A stretch of DNA of 64,000 nucleotides from Streptacidiphilus sp. 4-A2 (lineage in GTDB: Bacteria; Actinomycetota; Actinomycetes; Streptomycetales; Streptomycetaceae), in contig JAAFYY010000001.1 in the NCBI GenBank assembly GCA_014284505.1, positions 7,241,845 through 7,305,844 on the forward strand. Direction: 5' to 3'. Positions 56,762 through 64,000 of this stretch are shown here, one piece after another (within the stretch, counting starts at the first letter, position 1; every line of letters starts with the position of its first letter). The notes beneath the pieces are model-generated. The model searched no databases and had not been told where the DNA came from. It was given only the letters and a program-made list of their open reading frames with translations. The position numbers were made by a program, and so were the translations under genes.

Positions 56762-58602
56762 GTGCCCGAGCTGAGGTCCCGTACCGTCACCCACGGTCGA
56801 AACATGGCTGGCGCCCGCGCCCTCCTCCGGGCCGCCGGTGTGGCCCGCGAGGACTTCGGCAAGCCGATCATCGCGGTGGCCAACAGCTTCACCGAGTTCG
56901 TGCCCGGGCACACCCACCTCCAGCCGGTGGGCCGGATCGTCTCCGAGGCGATCAAGGCCGCGGGCGGGATCCGCGCGAGTTCAACACCATCGCGGTGGAC
57001 GACGGCATCGCCATGGGCCACGCCGGGATGCTCTACTCGCTGCCCTCGCGGGACCTGATCGCCGACTCGGTCGAGTACATGACCGAGGCGCACTGCGCGG
57101 ATGCCCTGGTCTGCATCTCCAACTGCGACAAGATCACCCCCGGGATGCTGATGGCCGCGCTGCGGCTGAACATCCCCACGGTGTTCGTCTCCGGCGGTCC
57201 GATGGAGGCCGGCAAGGCCACCCTGGTCGACGGCACGGTCCGCAAGCTGGACCTGATCAACGCCATCTCCGAGGCCGCCAACGAGAACGTCTCGGACGAG
57301 GACATCGCCCGGATCGAGGAGAACGCCTGCCCGACCTGCGGCTCCTGTTCCGGCATGTTCACCGCCAACTCGATGAACTGCCTCGCCGAGGCCATCGGCC
57401 TGGCCCTGCCCGGCAACGGCTCGGTGCTGGCCACCCACACCGCCCGCAAGGCGCTCTACCAGGACGCCGGGCGCACCGTGGTGGAGATCACCAACCGCTA
57501 CTACGGCGAGGACGACGCCTCCGTCCTGCCGCGCAGCGTCGCCACCCGCAACGCGTTCGAGAACGCGGTCGCGCTGGACGTCGCCATGGGCGGCTCCACC
57601 AACACCATCCTGCACCTGCTGGCCGCCGCCCAGGAGGCCGGACTCGACTTCGGCATGGCCGACATCGACGCGCTCTCGCGCCGCCTGCCCTGCCTGTCCA
57701 AGGTCGCCCCCAACGGCTCGTACTACATGGAGGACGTGCACCGCGCCGGCGGCATCCCGGCGATCCTCGGCGAGCTGTACCGGGGCGGGCTGCTGAACGA
57801 GGACGTGCACTCGGTGCACAGCCCCTCGCTGGCCGAGTGGCTGAAGAACTGGGACCTGCGCGGCGGCTCGCCGTCCGCCGAGGCCGTCGAGCTGTGGCAC
57901 GCCGCGCCCGGCTGCGTCCGCTCCGCCGAGGCGTTCTCCCAGTCGGAGCGCTGGGACACGCTGGACGACGACGCCGCCAAGGGCTGCATCCGCGACGTCG
58001 AGCACGCCTACTCCACCGAGGGCGGCCTGGCGATCCTCTTCGGCAACCTCGCGGTGGACGGCTGCGTGGTCAAGACCGCCGGGGTGGACGAGTCGATCTG
58101 GCGCTTCCAGGGCCCGGCCGTGGTGGTCGAGTCGCAGGAGGACGCGGTCGAGGCGATCCTCGCCAAGCGGGTCAAGGAGGGCGACGTGGTGGTCATCCGC
58201 TACGAGGGCCCCAAGGGCGGCCCCGGTATGCAGGAGATGCTCTACCCCACCTCCTTCCTCAAGGGCCGGGGCCTGGGCAAGGCCTGCGCGCTGATCACCG
58301 ACGGCCGGTTCTCCGGCGGCACCTCGGGGCTGTCCATCGGGCACGTCCCCGGAGGCGGCCTCCGGCGGCGCCATCGCGCTGGTCGAGGACGGCGACCTGA
58401 TCACCATCGACATCCCCGCCCGGGAGATCCGGCTGGAGGTCTCCGACGAGGAGCTGGCGGCCCGCCGCGCGGCGCTGGAGGCGGCACCGGCTACCGGCCG
58501 AAGACCCGCGAACGCAAGGTCTCGGCGGCGCTGCGCGCCTACGCGGCCATGGCCACCAGCGCCGACAAGGGCGCGGTCCGGGACGTCTCCCTGCTCGGCT
58601 GA
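56762..58602 (+). CDS. ilvD: Dihydroxy-acid dehydratase IlvD (three frame breaks)
   Basis: Iron-sulfur enzyme making the 2-keto acids for valine, isoleucine and pantoate. About 615 residues. Cluster ligands are seen in CISNCDKITPGM and ENACPTCGSCSGMFTANSMN; other signatures are FNTIAVDDGIAMGHAGM, LITDGRFSGGTSGLSIGHV and the end KVSAALRAYAAMATSADKGA. GTG 56762 (PELRSRTVTHGRNMAGARA) follows AAGGAG. Breaks lie near 56968 (GI|PREFNT, one C lost), 58350 (GHV|PEAASGGAIA) and 58486 (LEA|GTGYRPKTRE, one G lost). All lie in strongly conserved sequence. Confidence 0.95.
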
Positions 58603-58719
58603 GCCTCCTCGCCGAGCCGCCTCGCTGAGCTGCCTCGCCGAGCCGCCTCCTGGACGACGTGACGCGGGTCGCCCTCTCCCCACGGGGGAGCGGCGGCCCG
58701 CTGCCGCATAATCGGAGGC

Positions 58720-59201
58720 GTGCCCGACGACAACGCGCCCAGCCCGAGCCCATCCGCTACTTCGGCACGACCTGGGTCGCCCGCGACGGCGGCTACTGGC
58801 TGCGCCGGGTCGCAGTCGGCGTCGGCGCGCTGGCGGCCACTGCCGCCGGGGCGGTGCTGATGCGGATCGGCGTCCAGGGCGTGCTCGGCGCCGACACCGG
58901 GACGCTGGTCAACACGCTGCTGGTGGGCGCGGTGCTGGTGTGCACGGCGGTGGCGGCGGTCCGCTCCTGGAACGTCTTCACCAAGGGCAAGGCCTCGCTG
59001 ACCGGCTGGATGGCCGAGGACCGGTCGGTGGGGCCGATGCTGGCCATCGGCTTCGTCGGCGCGCTCGCCGTCTACTTCCTGCGCAGCCTGGCCGAGGCCC
59101 CGGGCGAGGCGGAGAAGCGATCCCGCTACGAGCTGGCTCTCGCCGCCCACGCCCGCCGCCGCACCCCGGCCACGGCAGGCGGGCGGCGCAAGCGGCGCTG
59201 A
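58720..59201 (+). CDS. Small membrane protein, unknown function
   Basis: About 160 residues with two or three membrane helices (VAVGVGALAATAAGAVLMRI, LVNTLLVGAVLVCTAVAAV, VGPMLAIGFVGALAVYFLRS) and a basic C-terminus ending GGRRKRR. The conserved-looking entrance PIRYFGTTWVARDGGYWLRR is typical of an actinomycete family without assigned function. The likely start is GTG 58720, 2-3 bases after GGAG, with a one-base break near 58745; the main frame is open from 58659. Between ilvD and two reverse-strand membrane genes. Confidence 0.6.
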
Positions 59202-59241
59202 GGACCCGGCCCAGGGCTCACAGGTAGGACCGGCGCAGGGC

Positions 59242-59574
59242 TCACAGGTGGGAGCTGATCCAGCCGATCACGTCGCCGGGGCCCGCACTGGCCGCGAGCA
59301 GCACCACGGCCAGCACCGCCAGCGCCAGCGCGGCCCGGCGCATGCCGCGACGGCGCAGCAGCCCACGCCGGTACCAGCGGCGGGGCGGTGTCGGCTCGGG
59401 CCGCCAGGAGGTGTCGGTGGGAGGTTCCCGCTGCCACTTGGACGCCAGCGTCCGGGCACGGGCGGAGGCCTCGCGGTGGGTCGCCCCGCGCACGAAGTCC
59501 TCGTCCAGGACCAGACCCTCGAACGGGTCGGGGGCTCCGGTCTGGGAGTCGTCGGGTTCGTCTAGTGTCGGCAC
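59242..59574 (-). CDS. Small single-helix membrane protein, actinomycete-conserved type
   Basis: 110 residues: an acidic N-terminal half with DPFEGLVLDEDFVRGATHRE, a basic Trp/Arg/Pro linker (SWRPEPTPPRRWYRRGLLRR) and one C-terminal membrane helix (AALALAVLAVVLLAASAGP) ending near GWISSHL, so it should be tail-anchored. The motif FEGLVLDEDFV recurs in hypothetical proteins of streptomycetes in my recollection; the role is unknown. GTG 59574 is the only sensible start and has no ribosome site; TACTGT four bases upstream may be its -10. Intact. Confidence 0.65.
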   Translation of the reverse strand: MPTLDEPDDSQTGAPDPFEGLVLDEDFVRGATHREASARARTLASKWQREPPTDTSWRPEPTPPRRWYRRGLLRRRGMRRAALALAVLAVVLLAASAGPGDVIGWISSHL

Positions 59575-59640
59575 TTCGACAGTATGCCAACCGTTCGATA
59601 TGGCTGCGGTAAGAATTCCGCAGCTCCCGCCCGCTGCCTC

Positions 59641-60087
59641 CTACCGCTTGCGGCGCCCGGCGGTCACCGAGCCGACGACCCCGATCACCACGCCCAGCAC
59701 CGCGGCGTGCCACAGCCCGGTGAAGATGCTGGCGAACACCCCGGAGCTGCTCAGGAAGAACTGGGTCAGGGTGTTGGTGACCGCCAGTCCGACGGCCGGG
59801 ACCGCCGCGGTCTGCCAGGGGTGCTCCGCGGCCCAGCGGCGCAGCCTGCGGTCGCCCTTGCCGCCGACCACCGAGCCGATGCCGCCGACCAGGAAGAACA
59901 GGAAGAGAGCGATGCTCGCCGGGCCGGCCAGCACGCTCAGTGACCAGTGCAGCGTGATCAAGTCGACGCCCAGCGCCGCCCCGCCACCGATCAGGCCGAC
60001 CGCACCGGCGGTGCGCCAGGGCCCGAGTGTGCTGGAAGCGACAGCGAGCTGACTTGTTTCACGGTTCGAGACATCACTGCTTGTCAT
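59641..60087 (-). CDS. Four-helix membrane protein, unknown function
   Basis: 148 residues from ATG 60087 (MTSSDVSNRETSQLAV), chosen because GGAG lies 3-7 bases upstream; the frame is open to 60132. Hydrophobic segments: TAGAVGLIGGGAALGVDLIT, VLAGPASIALFLFFLVGGIG, TAAVPAVGLAVTNTLTQFFL and LWHAAVLGVVIGVVGSVTAG, with a basic cytoplasmic loop KGDRRLRRWAAEHPW and C-terminus GRRKR. No family recognised. Intact. Confidence 0.65.
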   Translation of the reverse strand: MTSSDVSNRETSQLAVASSTLGPWRTAGAVGLIGGGAALGVDLITLHWSLSVLAGPASIALFLFFLVGGIGSVVGGKGDRRLRRWAAEHPWQTAAVPAVGLAVTNTLTQFFLSSSGVFASIFTGLWHAAVLGVVIGVVGSVTAGRRKR

Positions 60088-60211
60088 ATCTCCACGGTGC
60101 TCTTTCCCGGCCCGCGAAGCCATAGGGGACAACCCTGAGTTTGCCCGGATGCCGCTAAGAACGCGTGGTGGGACCTAGCGTGGGTGCAGCGCGACTATCC
60201 ATGGGGGTCAG

Positions 60212-60755
60212 ATGCAGCCTCGGCACCGCGAGCTCTTCGAACGGGCACGGGAGATCGCCGACTCCAGCGTGAAGGTCGAGTTCTCCGGCGACACCGTGAT
60301 CATCCAGGCCGCGCCCTCGGCGCTCCACCAGCGAAACCTTGACGTTGTCGCCCGCCAGTTCGATGCCCATCTGCCCGAGGGGTACCTGCCCTCGCAGAAC
60401 ACGGACCTGGAGTCACCCGCAGTCGGCAAGCTCCGCAACCCGGATCTGACGTACCTCCCCGACGACGCCATGAACACCACCGACAGCGCGCTCCCCGCCG
60501 AGCTGGCGCTGATTGCGGTGGAGATCGTCTCCCCCTCGAACCCGGAGAACGACTGGGAGGGCAAGGTCCGTGACTATCCGTTGATGGCCATCCCGCTGTA
60601 TCTGCTGGTGGACGCCCGGCAGAAGGTCGTGGTCCTGTTCAGCGAGCCGGGAACGGCCGCTACCGGTGCCGCGAGGACGCGGCCTTCGGCGAGTCCGTCC
60701 GCATCCCGGCGCCCTTCTCCTTCACCTTGGCGACCGCGCGCTGCTCCCGTACTGA
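60212..60755 (+). CDS. Uma2-family (DUF820) putative endonuclease (one frame break)
   Basis: About 181 residues. The Uma2 fold is a PD-(D/E)xK-type nuclease domain, common in multiple copies in streptomycetes and cyanobacteria. Seen here: SVKVEFSGDTVIIQAAPSAL, NPDLTYLPDD (Asp), LIAVEIVSPSNPENDWEGKV (E-x-S motif) and KVRDYPLMAIPLYLLVDARQ. After LFSEPG a base is missing near 60652; the other frame gives RCREDAAFGESVRIPAPFSF and a stop at 60753-60755 after a second small shift. It is convergent with a paralogue at 60810. Cellular role unknown. Confidence 0.75.
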
Positions 60756-60809
60756 GCGCCGCCGTTCGGCCGGCCGCTCTCGGCACCGGAGAATCCCAGG
60801 GGCTGGGCG

Positions 60810-61405
60810 CTACCAGTCCTCGGGGTAGGTGACCAGGTCTGCGGTCTCCAGGACCCAGCGGCCGGCCGTGACGGTGTCGCCGAAGTTGTAGGGGATGGAC
60901 GACCGGTAGATCAGACCGCCAGGGCCCTCCTTGGGCTCGCTGTGCACGGTGATGGTGCTCTCGCCCCTCCGGGCGTCCACGACGAGATAGACCGGCACGC
61001 CCATGCGCGGATAGTGGCTGAGCTTCGTGACCAGGTCGTTCTCCGCGTTGCTTCGGGAGACGACTTCCACGACCAGGAGCAGGTCACGGGAGTTCACCTT
61101 CCTGGATCCCGGGTCGAGGTCGGCTTCCGCCACCGCCATCAGGTCGGGAACCTTGCTCAGCCCGGTTACCGGATCCTCGGTGTCCGTGTCGCTGAGGGCC
61201 ACGACCTCCGGGACTGGGCTTCGATCTGACGGCGCAGCTTCACCACGTTGATGCCGTGCGGTGCGGTGGGGCTCATCATGACGAAGTCGATCTTGCCCTC
61301 GCTGATCTCGACCTTCCAGCCGTCGCCCTGCTGGGAAGCGAACTCCTGGAGCTGCTCGGCAACCTCGCGGAGCCGCTGGACTTCTTCGCCTGTCATACCG
61401 CTCAC
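60810..61405 (-). CDS. Second Uma2-family (DUF820) putative endonuclease (one frame break)
   Basis: About 198 residues, same fold as its convergent neighbour: WKVEISEGKIDFVMMSPTAP, VPDLMAVAEADLD (Asp), LLLVVEVVSRSNAENDLVTK (E-V-V-S-x-S-N motif) and LSHYPRMGVPVYLVVDARRG, then HSEPKEGPGG and a C-terminal beta strand set. GTG 61405 has GGGAG 5 bases before it. One G is missing near 61215 (RRQIEAQ|PEVVALSDTD). The tail-to-tail pair with 54 bases between suggests duplication followed by inversion, or independent gain. Divergent from proC. Confidence 0.78.
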
Positions 61406-61528
61406 GCTGTCTCCCGGAGTAGGCCCGGCCCCATCGTAGGAGCCGGAACATGGACGACGTGCCGCCTGGGCTGTTCGGCTGCTGGACAGGTCCGGCGCCG
61501 GGCGCGGGGCCGGTGCGAGGATGGGCGT

Positions 61529-62338
61529 ATGACGCAACGAGTCGCTGTTCTCGGGACCGGAAAGATCGGTGAGGCCCTGGTCTCCGGGCTGCTGCGGGCC
61601 GGGAAGGCGCCCTCGGACGTGCTGGTGACTGCCCGTCGCCCGGAGCGCGCCGCCGAGCTGCGGGAGCGCTACGGGGTCGAGGCGGTCAGCAACGCGGAGG
61701 CCGCCAAGAGCGCCGACACGCTGATCCTGACCGTGAAGCCGCAGGACATGGGCACGCTGCTGGAGGAGCTGGCGCCGCAGGTCGCGGCGGACAAGCTGGT
61801 GATCTCCGGCGCGGCCGGGGTCCCCACCGACTGGTTCGAGGAGCGGCTGGCCCCCGGGACGCCGGTGGTCCGGGTGATGACCAACACCCCGGTGCTGGTG
61901 GACGAGGCGATGAGCGTGATCTCGGCCGGGTCGCACGCCACCGAGGAGCACCTGCTGCGTGCCGAGGAGATCTTCAAGCCGGTCGGCCGGACCCTGCGGG
62001 TGCCCGAGTCCCAGCAGGACGCGGCCACCGCGCTCTCCGGCTCGGGACCGGCCTACTTCTACTTCCTGGTGGAGGCGATGACCGACGCCGGGATCCTGCT
62101 CGGTCTGCCCCGGACGGTGGCCGCCGAGCTGATCGTGCAGGCGGCGGTCGGCGCGTCGGTGATGCTGCGGGACTCCGGCGAGCACCCGGTGAAGCTGCGC
62201 GAGGCGGTCACCTCCCCGGCCGGGACCACCATCGCGGCGATCCGCGAGCTGGAGAACCACGGCGTCCGGGCGGCCCTGCTGTCGGCGCTGGAGGCGGCCC
62301 GCAACCGCTCCCAGGAGCTGGCCTCGGGCGGCAGATGA
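61529..62338 (+). CDS. proC: Pyrroline-5-carboxylate reductase ProC
   Basis: 269 residues, complete. Reduces pyrroline-5-carboxylate to proline with NAD(P)H. Rossmann motif AVLGTGKIGEALVSGLL, LILTVKPQDMG, VISGAAGVPTDWFEERL, VVRVMTNTPVLVDEAM, and the C-terminal ProC signature LSGSGPAYFYFLVEAM with LREAVTSPAGTTIAAIRELE. ATG 61529 is preceded by GAGGA at about 9 bases. One of the few housekeeping genes here with no frame break. Divergent from the second Uma2 gene. Confidence 0.95.
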   Translation: MTQRVAVLGTGKIGEALVSGLLRAGKAPSDVLVTARRPERAAELRERYGVEAVSNAEAAKSADTLILTVKPQDMGTLLEELAPQVAADKLVISGAAGVPTDWFEERLAPGTPVVRVMTNTPVLVDEAMSVISAGSHATEEHLLRAEEIFKPVGRTLRVPESQQDAATALSGSGPAYFYFLVEAMTDAGILLGLPRTVAAELIVQAAVGASVMLRDSGEHPVKLREAVTSPAGTTIAAIRELENHGVRAALLSALEAARNRSQELASGGR

Positions 62339-62397
62339 GCCGCTGAGCGGCCACGTTGCGGCCACATCGCGGTTCCGGAGCGGCCGCTGCCCGGCCC

Positions 62398-62403
62398 TAG
62401 GGT
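62398..62403 (+). promoter_or_regulatory. -10 element, leaderless HAD gene
   Basis: TAGGGT ends 6 nt before ATG 62410, the same geometry as at other genes in this window. Confidence 0.45.
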
Positions 62404-62409
62404 GGGCGG

Positions 62410-63072
62410 ATGCGCTACGACCTGGTGATTTTTGACAACGACGGTGTGCTGGTGGACAGCGAGCCGATCTCCAACCGGCTGCTCGCTGATTATCTGACCG
62501 GCCTGGGATTCCCCACCACGGTCGAGGACTCCTACCGCGACTTCATGGGCGCGGCCGCGCACACCGTGCACGACGTGATCGCGGCCCGCTACGACGGAGC
62601 CACCCTGCCGGAGAACTTCGACCAGGACTTCCACGCGCGGGTCTTCGCCGCATTCCAGGAGCAGCTGATGCCGGTGCCCGGCGCGGCGGAACTGGTCAAG
62701 CAGGTGCAGGACTCGGGGCTGCGCTACTGCGTGGCCTCCTCGGCGCACCACGCCTGGATCCGCACCGCGCTCACCAAGGCCGGGCTGGCCGGGTTCTTCA
62801 CCGACGGCCAGCTGTTCAGCGCCCAGGACGTGGGCCGGGGCAAGCCGGCCCCGGACCTGTTCCTGCATGCCGCCGCCGTGATGGGGGTGCCGCCGGAGCG
62901 CTGTGTGGTGCTGGAGGACAGCCCGCTCGGTGTGGCCGCCGCCCGGGCGGCCGGGATGGACGTCTTCGGCTACACCGCGCTCACCCCGCGCGAGCGGCTG
63001 GCGGCGGCGACCGGGCTGTACGACGACACCGCGCTGGTCCCGGGCTTGCTGGGGCTGGCCGCCGGACACTAG
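62410..63072 (+). CDS. HAD-superfamily hydrolase, beta-phosphoglucomutase/phosphatase type
   Basis: 220 residues. HAD motif I LVIFDNDGVLVDSEP (nucleophile and acid Asp), motif II YCVASSAHH, motif III GRGKPAPDLFLHAA (Lys) and motif IV CVVLEDSPLGVAAARAAGMD. The helical cap from about residue 18 to 85 is subclass I, as in phosphoglycolate phosphatase or beta-phosphoglucomutase; the first motif reads DND where many members have DCD or DLD. Substrate unknown. Leaderless promoter predicted. Intact. Confidence 0.88.
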   Translation: MRYDLVIFDNDGVLVDSEPISNRLLADYLTGLGFPTTVEDSYRDFMGAAAHTVHDVIAARYDGATLPENFDQDFHARVFAAFQEQLMPVPGAAELVKQVQDSGLRYCVASSAHHAWIRTALTKAGLAGFFTDGQLFSAQDVGRGKPAPDLFLHAAAVMGVPPERCVVLEDSPLGVAAARAAGMDVFGYTALTPRERLAAATGLYDDTALVPGLLGLAAGH

Positions 63073-63185
63073 CCGAAGTTTTTCCGGACCGGTCGCAACC
63101 CCGGGAGGTGTCGCGCGTCTGGTGGGTTGAAGGCGCCCTTCAGCTTGTCCCAGACCGTGTTTCCTCACCTCTTCGGGAGAGTCAC

Positions 63186-63521
63186 ATGTCCATGCACAGC
63201 AAGTGGAACCGCCGTCCCCGTCTCCTGGTCCTGGGCGCTGTCACCGGTGTCGTGATGGTGCTGGGCGGCGGCTTCGCCTCCCAGGCCCTGGCCAGCTCCG
63301 TCTCGGCCCCGGGCGCGTCCGGCGGCGGTTCGGTGGTCGTCAGCCCCGGGTCCGGGTCCGGGTCCGGGTCCGGGGCCGGTTCGGGGCCGGGTTCGTCCGG
63401 TGGCGGTTCGGTCGTCGTCAGCCCGGGGTCGGGCTCCGCCGGTACCGGCCCGGTGGTCAGCCCCGGTTCGGGTTCGGCCGGCACCGCCCCGGTGGTCCTC
63501 ACCCCGGGCTCGGCCCGCTAG
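63186..63521 (+). CDS. Small secreted Gly/Ser/Pro/Val repeat protein
   Basis: 111 residues. Signal peptide (LLVLGAVTGVVMVLGGGFAS, cleavage likely after ALA) and then a mature part made almost only of repeats GGGSVVVSPGSGS, GTGPVVSPGSGSAG and GTAPVV, encoded by GTCCGG and related tandem codons (63345-63490). ATG 63186 follows GGGAGAG. It is probably a surface or matrix-type low-complexity protein. The following gene is an ECF-type sigma factor 80 bases downstream; shared regulation is possible. Repeat number should vary among strains (inference). Confidence 0.6.
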   Translation: MSMHSKWNRRPRLLVLGAVTGVVMVLGGGFASQALASSVSAPGASGGGSVVVSPGSGSGSGSGAGSGPGSSGGGSVVVSPGSGSAGTGPVVSPGSGSAGTAPVVLTPGSAR

Positions 63522-63600
63522 TAGCCAGCAGCGGCAGCAGCAGGGGGCGGGCGGGTCACCGCGCGGACCGTCCGCCCCTCCCGCAGACGGATCGAGGCCC

Positions 63601-64000
63601 ATGCAGTACGCCATTCCCGCAGCGCCGCCCTGGTGGTCCTGGCTGCTCCGGCGCGTCTCCAGCGCCGGTGTCTACAGCGCCCGCGTCCCCAGCACTGGGG
63701 ACCGGCTGCTCGCCGTCGCCGCGCCCGGCGGCGATGAACCGCCGCCCACGCTGACCGAGCTGTACCAGGCCCGGCGGCTGGAACTGGTGCGGCTGGCGAT
63801 CTTCCTGGTCGACGACCGGCACACCGCCGAGGACGTGGTCCAGGACGCCTTCGCCGCCGTCTGCCGCAGTTACGGCACCTCGCTGGACGGGCTCCGGGAC
63901 CCCGGGGCCTATCTGCGCACCGCCGTGGTCAACGCGTCCCGCTCGGTGCTGCGCCGACGTCGTACCGTCCGGGCCTGCGCCCTGCCGCACCCGGGCCACG
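63601..64000 (+). CDS. ECF-type RNA polymerase sigma factor, truncated by window end
   Basis: 133 residues of the N-terminal part, no stop before the window ends. The segment LTELYQARRLELVRLAIFLV, DDRHTAEDVVQDAFAAVCRS and LRDPGAYLRTAVVNASRSVL is sigma region 2 of the SigE-like (SIGMA70_ECF) family; region 4 must lie beyond base 64000. An N-terminal stretch of 55 residues (MQYAIPAAPPWWSWLLRRVS) precedes it, longer than usual. ATG 63601 has GAGG 5 bases upstream. In this subgroup the anti-sigma gene often follows, which cannot be checked here. Confidence 0.82.
   Translation, partial: MQYAIPAAPPWWSWLLRRVSSAGVYSARVPSTGDRLLAVAAPGGDEPPPTLTELYQARRLELVRLAIFLVDDRHTAEDVVQDAFAAVCRSYGTSLDGLRDPGAYLRTAVVNASRSVLRRRRTVRACALPHPGH

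Noticed and set aside
63340..63500. Possible satellite/CRISPR array
   Set aside because: The hexamer repeats encode SPGSGS-type units in a secreted protein; there are no unique spacers.

Overview
The window is chromosomal DNA of a very GC-rich actinomycete, almost certainly Streptomycetaceae (Streptomyces, Kitasatospora or Streptacidiphilus type). The evidence is the strong G/C third-codon bias, frequent GTG starts, an Lsr2 nucleoid protein, a DmdR/IdeR-type iron box, and the gene order DUF2520-panC-panD-nadB-nadC-coaX, lysS, lsr2, clpC, mutY, disA, radA, ilvD. I see no rRNA, tRNA, transposase or CRISPR array.

Layout. 1-6.5 kb: HxlR regulator, PP2C-like phosphatase, an iron-box-controlled leaderless membrane protein, ArsR and HdeD-like genes around a shared promoter, a secreted GH9 cellulase and a Crp/Fnr regulator. 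7-16.7 kb: HtrA-type protease, a very large secreted protein (possible Agd3/CE18-like deacetylase plus Ig-like repeats), a secreted beta-propeller, an SDR, and a divergent MocR/PdxR regulator and AhpD-like pair. 16.9-24.7 kb: coiled-coil membrane protein, an orphan NuoD gene with a MidA/NDUFAF7-type methyltransferase, a divergent two-component system, threonine aldolase and PlsC. 24.8-33.4 kb: the cofactor block (DUF2520, panC, panD, nadB, nadC, coaX) and lysS. 33.5-38.9 kb: BlaI-type regulator, ArgA-like acetyltransferase, lsr2 and clpC. 39-44.7 kb: a two-gene Trypco2 / trypsin-NACHT-LRR cassette, which is the strongest candidate for an interesting conflict system, then a diiron ferritin-like protein and a TetR regulator. 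44.9-49.8 kb: genome-integrity genes mutY, disA and radA. 50-58.6 kb: a sigma-like/zinc-finger/BACON-like fusion, a Cys-rich protein, heme oxygenase, Ppx/GppA, a sugar-phosphate isomerase with a histone-H1-like tail, a methyltransferase and ilvD. 58.7-64 kb: small membrane proteins, two Uma2-family genes, proC, a HAD hydrolase, a small secreted Ser/Gly-rich protein and a truncated ECF-type sigma factor.

Reading caution. About fifty single-base frame breaks are scattered over the window, and they hit essential genes (lysS, clpC, coaX, nadB, nadC, ilvD, radA). Where the original can be rebuilt, the break is nearly always one missing base in a short run of G or C. I treat them as homopolymer sequencing errors and annotate full gene spans as CDS, noting each break. 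Strictly in-frame translations of these spans will be wrong.

How the genes work together. PanC, PanD and CoaX act on the pantothenate/CoA route and NadB/NadC on NAD synthesis, so one apparent operon serves two cofactors. RadA and DisA are neighbours on one strand, with MutY nearby. NuoD with a MidA-type methyltransferase suggests a modified respiratory-type protein next to a sensor kinase. Nine genes have a TANNNT -10 element only 6-7 nt before the start codon, so leaderless transcription appears common here.
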